From positions 164,493,872-164,557,871 of the forward strand of contig OZ038380.1 in the NCBI GenBank assembly GCA_964036045.1: DNA of 64,000 bases, read 5' to 3'. The DNA comes from Eutreptiella sp. 'Long Island Sound 2002' (lineage: Eukaryota; Euglenozoa; Euglenophyceae; Eutreptiales; Eutreptiaceae). Below the pieces are notes generated by a model. It ran no database searches, was not told the origin of the DNA, and was given only the letters and a program-made list of their open reading frames with translations. Both the position numbers and the translations under genes were made by a program. Shown here piece after piece: positions 29,879 to 42,274 of the stretch. Positions within the stretch are counted from its first letter, which is position 1; the number at the start of each line of letters is the position of its first letter.

Positions 29879-32800
29879 GGTGGAATATGAAGAGTACGAA
29901 AACCCGGTCTACAAAAATGGAGCAGACATAGAATCTCAATGCGCATTCATCGCACATAATGACACAACGTGAAATCATTCGAAATAATTTAAATAAATCC
30001 GATTGGGAAATCACGAAAGACAAATGCGACTCGACGCGCGCTCACAGGCGACATCTGGCGGCGAACGGAAAACATGAAAACAAGCGGAAAATTTACTGCA
30101 CTAATGTACATCTGAGAATCATTGAAATTCTGATCACATCAGTGTATAATTGAGTGCTGTCACTGCTGCCGTTACACATGTGTGGTGCACTGGTTCAAGG
30201 CTGTTTGTGTTGTCTTGAGGCCTCATTCCATAGGCGAGGTGGTTTGTGAGTGCCAAAAGAATGCATCCTAGTAGGTTACTTTTGCGTTCTAAAATATTGC
30301 AAACACCCGATCATTTTTTTGGGAAAATATCCTAATTATCCTAAAAAAAAGGGTTACGGTTAACCTTAGCTGTAACCGTAACCATTTTTTAGGATAGTTA
30401 GGATATTTTTGGTCCTTGCCTGGAAGAATATTAAGTACTTGGGATATTTTGGACATTTTTCAGCAGGAGGTCTCAGTCTAGATGAGTCAGCTAGGGATAT
30501 TTAGGATATTTAGGATATTTTTTGCATGACGTTTCAGGATCTTTTCTCGCATTTAGAATATTTGTTCTGGCGAGGTTGAGATGTTTTGGACGATTGCTTA
30601 TCACAACATGTTCAGCCTGCAGTTGTTTGTCCATTACGATGTTGAGGATGGTCCACATAATGGGGATATTGTCTCCATCAGGACTTAGGATATTTTTGGC
30701 AATGTACTCATCACAATGGTAGCTGTAACCCTTCTTCGAATCTTTGGAATATTTCTGGTGTTATGCCCAAAGCTACATGAAGTACTTGGGATATTGAGGA
30801 TATTTTTGAGCAAGAACGTTCAGTCAATTGAGGATATTTGGGATATTTAGGATATTTTTTGCATGATCTTAAAGAATGGTGCTGATATTCAGGATGTTTG
30901 GTCTGGCGAGATTAGGAAGTATTTGACACGTGCTCAGCACAACATTTTCAGCATCCTGTTGTTGGCCCATTGGATGGTTCAGAATATTTAGGATAATTCG
31001 AATATTGTCTCCTATAGGACTTATGATATCTTCCTTCTAGCCATCGCTACTTACTCATCACAACAATAGCGGATACTTACAATATGTTCGATGATATGCC
31101 CCGAACAATATTACGTACTTAGGATATTTAGGATGTTTTTGAGAAAAGAAACGAGCCAGGTCAGGACATTTGGGATACTTAGGATATTTTCTGCATGAGG
31201 TTTAACGATCTTCCCGATGATTCGGATGACTGACTTGGCAAAATTAGGACTCACAACATTTTCAACCCCCCGTTGTTTGCCCATTGGGATGTTTAGGATA
31301 TTTAGGATAATTAGGATATTTTCTCCGTCGGCACTTATGATATTTTTATTCTTAGATTTTTCATGTATAGTAATGGCAAATTCCTCATCACAACCGTACT
31401 TGTAACCACTCATAGGATATTTAAGATATTCCTTGCTGTTATCGAAGAAAATGGAGTACTTAGCACATTAAAGATGTTTGCTAGCCCCAACTTTCAGTCC
31501 CAAAAGTTGAGGACATTTAGGATACTTAGGATGTTTTTTGCACAAATTAGACAGTGTTTTTAGGCTAAGGCTAACCGGTTTATCCATCTCTTTGACAATG
31601 ACCCATCGCAACATGTTTGCCAGGTCAGGAGGTTTAGGATAATTACATGCCCAGAGCCACACAAAGTACTTGGGATATTTGGGATATTTTTGAGAACAAA
31701 TGTTCAGTCAGTTGAAGATATTTAGGATATTTTCTCCAACAGGAGTTAGAATATCGTTCTTTTTACATTTTGCATGTGTAGTGATGGCAAATAACTCATG
31801 ACAACCGTAATTGTAACCACTCTTAGGATATGTAGTATATTCGTTGGTGTTATCGAGGAATATTCAGTACTTGGCATAGTTAGGATGTTTCCTAGCCCTA
31901 ACGTTCTGTCCCAAAGGCTGAGGATGTTTAGGATACTTAGGATGTTTTTTCCACGCGTTAGACAGAGGTTTCTGGGATAAGGATAACCTATTTTTCCATA
32001 TCTTTGACAATGACTCATCGCAACATGTTCGCCTGGTTAGGACTTTTATGATAATTAGAATCATTAGGATCTTTTCTGCATTCGGACTTAGGATCGTTTT
32101 CTCAAACACGACTTAGGACATTCGTTGGCGCGCTTTTCATTTCGTATGGGTTAGCCATCGGGATGCGCAGCCTTGATAGATCTATGGTTGTGTAGAAGAT
32201 TGTGATATTGTATTTTAAACTCACTAGGATATTGGGGACATCTGGGATGTTTCTCATAATTGGTTAGGACAATTTGATCCGATACCTCATCTGCTATGGG
32301 TTTGATATTTTGGTAAGTTGTTGAGCATCGAATCATGCAGTACTTTGGCAGCCGCGGTTTTGTAGCACACAGGACACATGCACTGTTCTGTTTCCAACAG
32401 ACAATGGTATGTACAAAATTTGTAACATCGTCACGCAACAAACTAGGATTTTTTGAACCGTGAAGTGGACCACTTCGACATTCCTTTTTGCGATAGTAAT
32501 AGTGATACGTCTTTATTACCTGCAATACCACTGCGTCAAGATTTTTGCGGACAAAAGAGGTTGAGGAAAGTTGCAATAGTTATGATAATTTGTGGCTTAC
32601 AATTTAGAATGTATTTCCTGCCTTTGAATTATGGCTAGATCGAGCATTTGGACCATTCATATATTCCCTCAAGGAGCTAGGGTTGTTGAGATTCCTCTTT
32701 CAGCAAATTTTTGAAATCCTTTTTAGCCTTTGCGTACAGGCCTATGCGGGTTACACAGAAGGATTTCCCGAAGGTATGTGGCATTGTAGAGGCATGTGCA

Positions 32801-33594
32801 CATTTGGAATCTCTAAGATTCTTGTCCAAGAGGGGGGCGGGATGGTCTCAGCACACTCAGAGGGAGATCTAGCTCCTAAGAAGGTGCCATGGCGGCCATG
32901 TGCGAAAAACATGAGCTTCAATGAGACCTTTGTTCTGCACCATGGAAGTTTTTGGATACAGCTTGCAATAGACAGCACTGCGCACAAGACACAACACATT
33001 GCTCACAGCACGACATGGTGCAAAGAATACAAAACAGAACTCCCAGCAAAGCTGACTAGAAGCCCAAAAAACAAGCTGTCCCCAAGACAACACTCTCCAT
33101 ACAGCGTATCACTGTGCACATCGATCGGCAACGTCACCGAATGCAACAGATTGGAAAAAACATCACATGGCACAAATCATTGTCCGCGTCCGAACGGGCC
33201 AGCAACGAACAGATTCGGCCGTTAAGCGCCGCACATGGGGCACAATCAGACAAAGATACCCTGCAAACGGGGAACCAGGGCCCAAGTAAGCAAGAAGCAC
33301 ACACAAATGGGCCGACAAAATGTGACCGCGGCCTCAACTGCGCGCATGCCCCCCCCCCACCCCACCCCACCCCATTGTCTCCTGCGCAGGAGGGACATGG
33401 ACAAACCCTACCCCCCTAGGGGGGAGGGGCGGAAGGGGCGGGGCAGCGCATGCCGCGATACCCCCAGGGAAGGAAGGGCAGGGTGTTACGCAAAGGGGAG
33501 GGACATGTGTGCGGATGCGTGCGGACTAAATGATGGGTGCTGAGCATGAGCCTATGATCCGGACTCCAGGTGGGAAGGACTTTGGTTTTGGAGG

Positions 33595-33695
33595 GAGATT
33601 GGCCCATTGGCCTCCACAAAGTGGCGCTGAAAGCACCAAAGCTGCCTAGTAAGGAGCGAGTATATACCGAGAAAAAATAGATACTCAGAGAGTGT
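33595..33695 (-). ncRNA. SL RNA: Spliced-leader RNA gene, variant exon
   Basis: P2 left-arm copy. The exon at 33695-33668 is ACACTCTCTGAGTATC with TTTTTTCTCG, matching the 15501 copy rather than the 6924 copy in the T-run. Downstream structure intact. Confidence 0.7.
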
Positions 33696-36600
33696 GCCTC
33701 TGTGTAGCGTGTGCGTGGCATAACGTCCTCGTGGCTGCCCCTTCACGCGAACGCATGTTGGCAGGGGGGTTTTTCGGACCTCCCACCGCTCGTTAGGACC
33801 CCCCTCCCCCATAGCTCGACGCCACCGTCTCGGATTCGCAAAATGAGTGACGTTTTGGACTCAGCGACCCCGAAATAGGGGGGGTTTACTTTGTCAATAG
33901 CTCATTTTAGGATATGGGTGACTATTAACGACTCGGTAGGCTCTGCCCGTTCCTCACCACGAATGGGGATACCCCTTTTGGGGTGGTGTTAGAGCGGGAC
34001 CCCCTGGGGACCTACATGGGTAAACTAGTACCCCCCCCCCCTATTTTGATGTCCCTGAATCCGAATATCAACTCAGATTTGGCGGTTGGGGCGGTTATTA
34101 CCGAGTTTTTGGTCGCGCGCGCGCTCCATTTGGACCCCCTCATATCTCGACGCCACTGTCTCACATTCGAAAAAAAATTGCATTTTCGGAATCAGCCACC
34201 TCGAAATAGGGGGGGTACAAAGATTTTCACGTCGATTTGGTACAACTTGCAAACGTTGGTTACGTGGGTTGCACTGTAGTCTCACAGGGCCTCCACCATT
34301 GGTGTGCGGTCGGTGGTGAAGGCCGAGGTTCAGCACCAGTAGTGCAGCCTTTCTTAGTGGATCATATTCGCTTTTTGAAGACGCCAAAGCCAAAACTGCC
34401 AAGTGTCGATGTCGGATTATGAAAACGGCTATCATCAGGCCACCACAGCCGCGACACCAGGTTCCCTTGAACCTATACACTGTAGATATATATACATATA
34501 TATATATACATATATGTGTGTGTGTGTTTATAGATGTAGACCCGCAGACGTTCCGGGAAAGCTTTTTGTTCCTTCTCGCCCTATACAGACGTTCTTTTCT
34601 TCCATTTCTTGCACATGTTCGAAGAATCCCAAACTTTTTGCTGTGCTGAGACCCATGAATTGTTGGAAGATGTCTGTATTCTGGCTTGTGTCGTTCTTTT
34701 TTGAGATTTTGAGATTCCCACGCGGTTAACCACGCACTAGTCAACAGAAAACGCCGGTGGTAGGCAAGCATCGGGGGCTTTCGTTCAAACCTGTTGGCAC
34801 GACCTGTGGTGGTTCTAAGATGCCGCACCAAGGAACCCACTCAGCCACTCCGAGGAATCTGCCCCCTCCCCTTGGGGTGCCCTTCATGCAATGATTTGCA
34901 ACAAACTTAGGGCCGGTGGCAAAATGATTGGGCCCGGTACTTTGTGGTATCCCATCACCTGCCTCAAAAGGTCAAGCGGTTCGCAAAACACATAAGTACC
35001 CATTTTTTGCAGTCGTACCCCGTAATCCAACCTTCACGTCAAGGAGTGCAATGAGGCGGGCAATTTTCATGAAATAATGGGTGAAATCATCAATCAAAAA
35101 TGCTTGAATTAGCAGTTGCACTACACTTTGGTTTCCTTGAGCATCATTGTCCTTGTTACCTGTGCGCGCCGTAAAAGTGGTGTTGAAATTGAAAAGACAT
35201 CTTCGCAATGAACCTTCTCTCCTCAAGTTGTCGTTTTCGAGAAACTGCAGAATGCATTTGCAAGGCTGCAATGATGGTACTAACTAAAACATTATGCAAG
35301 TCCGAGCAATATGGCACAAATACGATCAATTTGCAGGTAATTTATAGTTGCCATAGTTCACCGCTCCCTACTAAAATCGCGGCAAAAATTGCGTATGTTT
35401 TCCACCACACAAAGAAGGTGCTGGTTGTACTTTGCACAGCACCACGGCCTCCTACCACCTTCATGATGCATTCCACTTGACAAATGCCTTTCCCCCTATC
35501 CCTCCCTCTGGGTCCGGTTCCCCCTTCCCTTTCCTCTTCCACCCTTGCGGGATGCTCCATTCCCCGCTCCAATACCAACCCGCTTAGCCAGATTCAAACC
35601 CCGCACCCGCAGGCCGAGTCTGCCACACCAAGCACTACCCTGATAATACCTTCTGCAACCCACACCGCCACTCCCGGGGGTCTCTCTCCCCCCCTACCCC
35701 TCCCTCGGGGTCCCGTTCCCCCTTCCCTTTCCTCTTCCATCCTTACGGGATGCTGCATTAGCCGCTCCAACACCAACCCGCTTAGCCAGATTCAAACCCC
35801 GCACCCGCAGGGCGAGTCTGCCACACCAAGTACTACCCTGATAATACCTTCTGCAACCCACACCGCCACTCCCGGGTGTCTCTCTCCCCCCCTATCCCTC
35901 CCTCGGGGTCCCGTTCCCCCTTCCCTTTCCTCTTCCACCCTTGCGGGATGCTCCATTCCCCGCTCCAACACCAACCCGCTTAGCCAGATTCAAACCCCGC
36001 ACCCGCAGGGCGAGTCTGCCACACCAAGCAGTGCCCTGATAATACCTTCTGCAACCCACACCGCCACTCCCGGGGGTCTCTCTCCCCCCCTATCCCTCCC
36101 TCGGGGTCCCGTTCCCCCTTCCCTTTCCTCTTCCACCCTTGCGGGATGCTCCAGTCCCCGCTCCAACACCAACCCGCTTAGCCAGATTCAAACCCCGCAC
36201 CCGCAGGGCGAGGCTGCCACACCAAGCACTACCCTGATAATACCTTCTGCAACCCACACCGCCACTCCCGGGGGTCTCTCCCCCCCCCTATCCCTCTCTC
36301 GGGGTCCCGTTCCCCCTTCCCTGTCTTCTTAGGGGGGTAGGATCCATAGACCTGGTCTATAGACGATTCCATGGTCTATAGACCTGGTCTATAGACCCGG
36401 TTTATAGACCTGGTCTATAGACAGTCCACCATCCATAGACTTGGTCCAAAGACCAGATTCTATTGGATCTATAGACGAGCTGGATGCATACCGTGGATCC
36501 TTTCCAATGAGCGTTCCATTGTCTATGGACCTGGTCTATAGACGGTTGTATGATCTATAGATGTGGTCTATAGACCGTTTCATTGGTCTATAGCCCTAGT

Positions 36601-37304
36601 TTATAGACCGCTTTGGGCCACCCCCCGCTTGGGTTAGTTTCCCAACGGCTACGTTTTCTAGGGTGTTCATGGCTTTTTTGCACTCCCGGGACCTTCCTCT
36701 AGAGACTAGTGTCGCTTTCACGCCCAAGACACCTGTCAATTCGGAGATCTAGAGCCGCTTTGGGCCATCCCCCGCTTGGGTTGGTTATCCACAATTTCAA
36801 GTGGCTCAGGCTCATTCAGAACCTTTCCCAGTCCCCCTTCACCCTGTTGCCGTTGTTGTTACAGTACAGATGCGCTGCTGTTTACTGCCACCTGCTCCTT
36901 TGCTGTGCACCATCCAGATGTTTGACGAGTCTTGGTCTGAACACATTGGGGCTCTCCCTCAGTTATTGTTGGAGAGATCACTACGGTCAATGTTGGTGCC
37001 AACATTTTTCCAGATTCAATTGACACTTTGGCGGTGAGCAGACTGAGAATGTGACAAAGGGAATGCCATGCTGATTTGCTTTGTGCGAGTGTGTGTGCCA
37101 GGAATCCAGTTTTTTGAACGCTGTGCTGAAAATTCCGAAGGAACACAATGGCTCACCCCATTTTCAGTAATCCTTGACAGTTTTCCTGCAGTAGGTTTCT
37201 TGCATATGTTGTATTTTTTTTTGTTTGATGCCAGTGCTCAGAGTGTATTGCATGACTACCCCCCTTTCCCCCGCCCGCAGACCGGGCGTCCGCGCATGAT
37301 GAAT

Positions 37305-37406
37305 GCGTACGGCCATACTACTGGGAACACACCTAAACCCGTCCGATTTCAGAAGTTAAGCCTAGTCAGGCCCAGTTAGTACTGAGGTGGGAGACCGCTT
37401 GGCAAC
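37305..37406 (+). pseudogene. 5S rRNA: 5S rRNA gene truncated and fused to SL RNA
   Basis: Second copy of the 5S-SL fusion at 10635. Same junction (CTTGGCAACG then ACACACTTTC) and same missing 3' end and terminator. Unlike the first copy it keeps CAGGCCCAGTT. Confidence 0.8.
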
Positions 37407-37409
37407 GAC

Positions 37410-37510
37410 ACACTTTCTGAGTGTCTATTTTTTTTCGGTATATACTCGCTCCTTACTAGGCAGCTTTGGTGCTTTCAGCACCACTTTGTGGAGGCCAATC
37501 GGCCAATCTC
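37410..37510 (+). ncRNA. SL RNA: Spliced-leader RNA gene, canonical exon, fused behind 5S
   Basis: Identical in exon (37410-37437), GTATATAC donor, GGTGC-TTTCA-GCACC hairpin, Sm-like site and GGCC-AATC-GGCC hairpin to the copy at 10740. Confidence 0.88.
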
Positions 37511-40500
37511 CTTTTAAAATCCTTCCCACCTGGAATCCGGATCATAGGCTCATGCTCAGCACCCATCATTTAGTCCGCACACATCCGCACACATGTCCCT
37601 CCCCTTTGCGTATGTTCAACTCCCGGGGCACATTGCAACTGCACCTTTTTTTTGGACATGCCCAAAAAGTAGGTCGCAATGGACAGGCTAACCCAAGAAG
37701 TGCTGAACTGGTGCATTTGAACCCGAAAAATGAAAAATGCAAAAACTCCACCGTGGTACACGCAGGTCACACAGCACAGGCCACGCACAGCCGGGCGGGT
37801 GGAGGCACCCGACTGCCACTGCCATCGCTCACTGCACCGCCTCTGGACCGGTAACAGGGCAGCCCTGCAAGCCCTAGACAGCCATCCGCGGATGGGTCGA
37901 ACGGCCCTCGGTAGGTGGTAACCCCCGACCAAAGGAAAGTGAAGCAAACGACCGTATGGTGTGCAAACTGATTTTTTTGCAACTGGGTATTTTTTTTCAA
38001 TCAGACTGAGATTGTGGTTTGGATTCTGGTTTTTTTTTATTTTGGTTTTCTTTTTTTTTACATTTTCTTACGCCAAATCTCAAGAGTGCATCCCACCGAA
38101 AAATTGAAGGCGCTTTTCCCATTTGCGCAATTGTAGGTCACAGAAAGTGTAGGTCGCTCGCTTGCAGTGCACTCAAGTACCGTTGGACGTATTTTCTCTT
38201 AGTTGAAAGGTCTCGTGTGTGAGCACCTCCTGCTTTGGAAGTCGCACACGATAAGCGAGGCACGATGGGGATTGCCTTGCGAGTGGTATGCCTCATGCTC
38301 CTCTATTGTGTGTCATTTGTGTGTCAGCAAGCTGTCTGTGTGTTCATTGTGTGTCAGCGTGTGTGTAGTTGTGAACAGCACAGCGCAGCACAGCACAGCA
38401 CAGCACAGCACAGCACAGCACAGCACAACAGCACAGGGTGTGTGACTTGGTGTCGTTTGTGTGTCGGCGCGCCCTGTGTTGCTGCTTGCTGCTGCTTGTG
38501 GTTTCGCCCTTCAGATGTGGTGAGTGGTGAGGCCGCACTCAAGAATGGGCAGTTTGAAGCTTGCACAAGGCTCGCCGAAGCGTTTGCGCAATTTGTATGC
38601 TGCAGCTGATCGCTCTTTCGTTCATCCTGCTGCCGTCAAGAAACGGGTGCCGTACATGGACGCCACAGCAAAGCAGCCGTTGGTAATATCAACCCCCCCC
38701 TGTCCTGTGCAGTGTGTGGGCGTTACGATTGTGCCTGTGGGTGAGTTACGAGTGTGTGGGCGTTACGATTGTGCCTGTGGGTGAGTTACGAGTGTGCTTG
38801 TGTTACGAATGTGCCTGTAGGTGAGTTACGCGTGTGCTTGTGTCACGAATGTGCCTGTGGGTGAGTTACGAGTGTGTGGGCGTTACGAGTGTGCCTGTGG
38901 GTGAGTTACGCGTGTGCTTGTGTCACGAATGTGCTTGTGGGTGAGTTCCGAGTGTGTTTGTGTTACCATGGTGCCTGTGGGTGAGTTACGAGCGTGCTTG
39001 TGTTACGAGTGTGCCTGTGGGTGAGTTACGCGTGTGCTTGTGTTACGAATGTGCCTGTGGGTGAGTTCCGAGTGTGTTTGTGTTACGATGGTGCCTGTGG
39101 GTGAGTTACGTGCGCGCTTGTGTTACCAATGTGCCTCTGGGTGAGTTACGAGCGTGCTTGTGTTACGAATGTGCCTGTGGGTGAGTTACGAGTGTGCTTG
39201 TGTTACGACTGTGCCTGTGGGCGAGTTACGAGTGTATTGGTGCTACGAATGTGCCTGTGGGTGAGTGACGAGTGTGTTGGTGCTACGAATGTTCCTGTGG
39301 GTGAGTTACGAGTGTGGTTGTGTTACCAATTTGCCTCTGGGTGAGACACGAGCGTGCTTGTGTTAGGAATGTGCTTGTGAGTCAGTCCGAGTGTGTTTGT
39401 GCTACGAATGTGACTGTGGGTGAGTTACGAGTGCATAGGTGTTTGTCTAGTGCGATCGTTCTGATGTGTCTGTGTCATTTGTGTCTGCCATTTTGCCATC
39501 TGTGTGTCATTTGTGTCTGCCATTTTGCCATCTCTGTGTCATTTGTGTGTCTGCCTTTTGCCATCTGTGTGTCATTTGTGTGTTGTGTGATGTGTTTTGT
39601 TTTTGCTCCACTGAAAGCAGAGGTGGTTTTTTTTCGAAACAAAAGGCTTTTTGTCAATGTTCATGAGAGAAAGCAGTAAAATTTGGTGACAGGGGGAGCA
39701 TTGTACATTTGCATTTAGAAACAACAACGTTGGATGGCAGGGAATTAGTGAAAGTGGCGAAATGATCAAATACGTTGATGGCAAGTGCAATGTCACAGAA
39801 ACATTGTTTCTACAAACAACGCTGTAAAACAGATCAAGTGCATGATTTTGGTTCCCATCGGGCAGTTGGTAAAAAAACTGGTTTTGCACCCCCAAGCTTA
39901 GTAGTGGTGTGCACATTGCTGGTTTTGCTTTGCATAACCTCATGAAGATTTTTAGCCAATTTGACCATCTTTTTATGGCATGTTTAGTTGTAGTTCACAT
40001 TCCGGCAACTTTTGCCCCAGCTAGGGGAAAACTAACTAGTCCACCAATCCCCCCCCCCCCCGCCTTCGCCGGGAGGGGGAACACAAAAAGAGAGGGGGGG
40101 TGGATGCGATGGTGCATGGCACCATCGCATCCACTCAAGTATCCACTCACTCATCGCATCCACTCAGGTATCCATTCACTTACCTCAGGAAATTGCGTGA
40201 CTGGGGGGGGGGGGTGGGGGGGCCTGCATGCATGGGGGTGGGTGCGGTAGCTACCACAGGTGGATAAAAGCCATGCTGTTTGTTGTCAAGTTGGGTACGT
40301 GGTGGTAAGGGTTCGGCTGAACGGCAAGGTGCATAAGTTGTGGGGCAACGTTGGTTGGAAGAGAAAGAGCGTGCCACATTTGTGTGCCAATTTTCCAATT
40401 TGTTGACTCTCAATGGAATAATTATCCAATTGGCCATCTCCAGGGGGTGGGAGCCCATTCACAAGGGCCAGGCATTGCTGGGGTAGACATATAGGCATAA

Positions 40501-41409
40501 AACAATTTCCTAAAATCTTCCAAGTTTTCGGGCACAAAAACATGGGAACACGTTCTGTGTTTGTGGCCTACACTCTGCAGCCTGACCCACCACCCTGGAC
40601 TCTCCCTGAACAAGGGATCTCCAGGGGGTGGGAGCCCATTCACAAGGGCCAGGCATTGCTGGGTAGACATATAGGCATGCTATTGAGGTATGGAGGACAA
40701 CATTCATGTGTGTTGCATGGCAATACATTCATTTGGGACGCAAACTCAGGCACATGGGACCGAACCCAAGCCCAAGGCAGCAGCCAACCCTGGCCCCAAG
40801 GATGGTTGTTTTCAGTGATAGTCGGCAACCCAAGGCACCCCCCCAGGGCAACGTGGATGCATTGTCATGGAGCCTGACAGCATGAATGTGACCTCCTAGG
40901 TGTCCTCTAGAGGTTCCTGAACCTCAAGCTGAAGAGATGGCCCACAAACCTTTTTTTTGTACAAATTTCACCGTTCTACTACGTAACTTTTCGGCCTTTT
41001 CACGATGGCTGTTTTCAGTGATAGTCGGCAACCCAAGGCACCCCCCCAGGGCAACGTCGATGCATTATCATGGAGCCTGACAGCATGAGTGTGACCTCCT
41101 AGGTGTCCTCTAGAGGTTCATAAACCTCAAGCTGAAGAGATGGCCCACAAAGACAGGAGACAATGGGGTGGGGTGGGGTGGGGGGGGGGGGCATGCGCGC
41201 AGTTGAGGCCGCGGTCACATTTTCTCGGCCCATTTGTGCGTGCTTCTTCATTACTTGGGCCCTGGTTCCCCGTTTGCAGGGTATCTTTGTCTGATTGTGC
41301 CCCATGTGCGGCTCTTAACGGCCGAATCTGTTCGTTGCTGGCCCGTTCGGATGCGGTCCACCCCCCCCCTTCCCCCCGCCCGCAGACCGGGCGTCCGCGC
41401 ATGACGAAT

Positions 41410-41527
41410 GCGTACGGCCATACTACTGGGAATACACCTGAACCCGTCCGATTGCAGAAGTTAAGCCTAGTCAGGCCCAGTTAGTACTGAGGTGGGAGAC
41501 CACTTGGGAACACTGGGTGCTGTACGC
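41410..41527 (+). rRNA. 5S rRNA: 5S ribosomal RNA gene
   Basis: Full 118-nt copy identical by eye to 14737-14854, with T-run terminator at 41528 and the 17-bp hairpin at 41544-41589. An SL RNA gene follows about 650 bp downstream. Confidence 0.92.
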
Positions 41528-42173
41528 TTTTTTATTGCCCCTGACTCGGTAGGATCTGCCCGTTCCTAGACAGGCAGATCCTACCGAGTATACAGTCTCC
41601 CCGAAAGTACTAAAAATAGCAAGTTGTACCAAATCGACGTGAAAATCTTTGTACCCCCCCTATTTCGAGGTCGCTGATTCCGAAAATGCAATTTTTTTTC
41701 GAATCTGAGACAGTGGCGTCGAGATATGAGGGGGTCCAAATGGAGCGCGCGCGCGACCAAAAACTCGGTAATAACCGCCCCAACCGCCAAATCTGAGTTG
41801 ATATTCGGATTCAGCGACATCAAAATAGGGGGGGGGGGTACTAGTTTACCCATGTAGGTCCCCAGGGGGTCCCGCTCTAACACCACCCCAAAAGGGGTAT
41901 CCCCATTCGTGGTGAGGAACGGGCAGAGCCTACCGAGTCGTTAATAGTCACCCATATCCTAAAATGAGCTATTGACACAGTAAACCCCCCCTATTTCGGG
42001 GTCGCTGAGTCCAAAACGTCACTCATTTTGCGAATCCGAGACGGTGGCGTCGAGCTATGGGGGAGGGGGGTCCTAACGAGCGGTGGGAGGTCCGAAAAAC
42101 CCCCCTGCCAACATGCGTTCGCGTGAAGGGGCAGCCACGAGGACGTTATGCCACGCACACGCTACACAGAGGC

Positions 42174-42274
42174 ACACTCTCTGAGTATCTATTTTTTTTC
42201 GGTATATACTCGCTCCTTACTAGGCAGCTTTGGTGCTTTCAGCGCCACTTTGTGGAGGCCAATGGGCCAATCTC
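42174..42274 (+). ncRNA. SL RNA: Spliced-leader RNA gene, variant exon
   Basis: The exon at 42174-42201 is ACACTCTCTGAGTATC, then TA, an uninterrupted T-run and CG, followed by GTATATAC; downstream hairpins and Sm-like site as in the other arm copies. Confidence 0.7.

Larger units (their letters stand above)
26633..31334. repeat. Direct repeat shared with 59299-64000
   Basis: Offset 32,666 bp with few differences; the match reaches the window end. It covers the 187-codon ORF region, the microsatellite block and the left arm of P2. It implies a third unit extending past 64000. Confidence 0.9.
28264..34250. repeat. Left arm of large inverted repeat P2
   Basis: Mirrors 41619-47291 plus 58051-58365. 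From outside in: a minus-oriented piece of the 158-bp satellite (28315-28710), two interspersed modules (28720-29335), the LTR-leader-like relic (29336-30300, minus), the TTAGGATA satellite (30310-32130), an unrecognised stretch (32130-33590), an SL RNA gene (33595-33695) and the CCCCTATTTCG-type blocks. Positions 31379-34250 are the direct copy of 4708-7580. Confidence 0.9.
34251..41618. repeat. Spacer of P2, direct copy of P1 spacer
   Basis: Near-identical to 7581-14945 (offset 26,670-26,673; indels in T-tracts and the CACAG repeat). It holds the 735-bp block (34271-35006), 198-bp array (35487-36327), palindrome cluster (36331-36615), fused 5S-SL (37305-37510), microsatellite (38376-38432), 40-bp array (38714-39448), hairpin (40100-40134), duplications (40436-41150) and a 5S gene (41410-41527). 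No host gene. Confidence 0.9.
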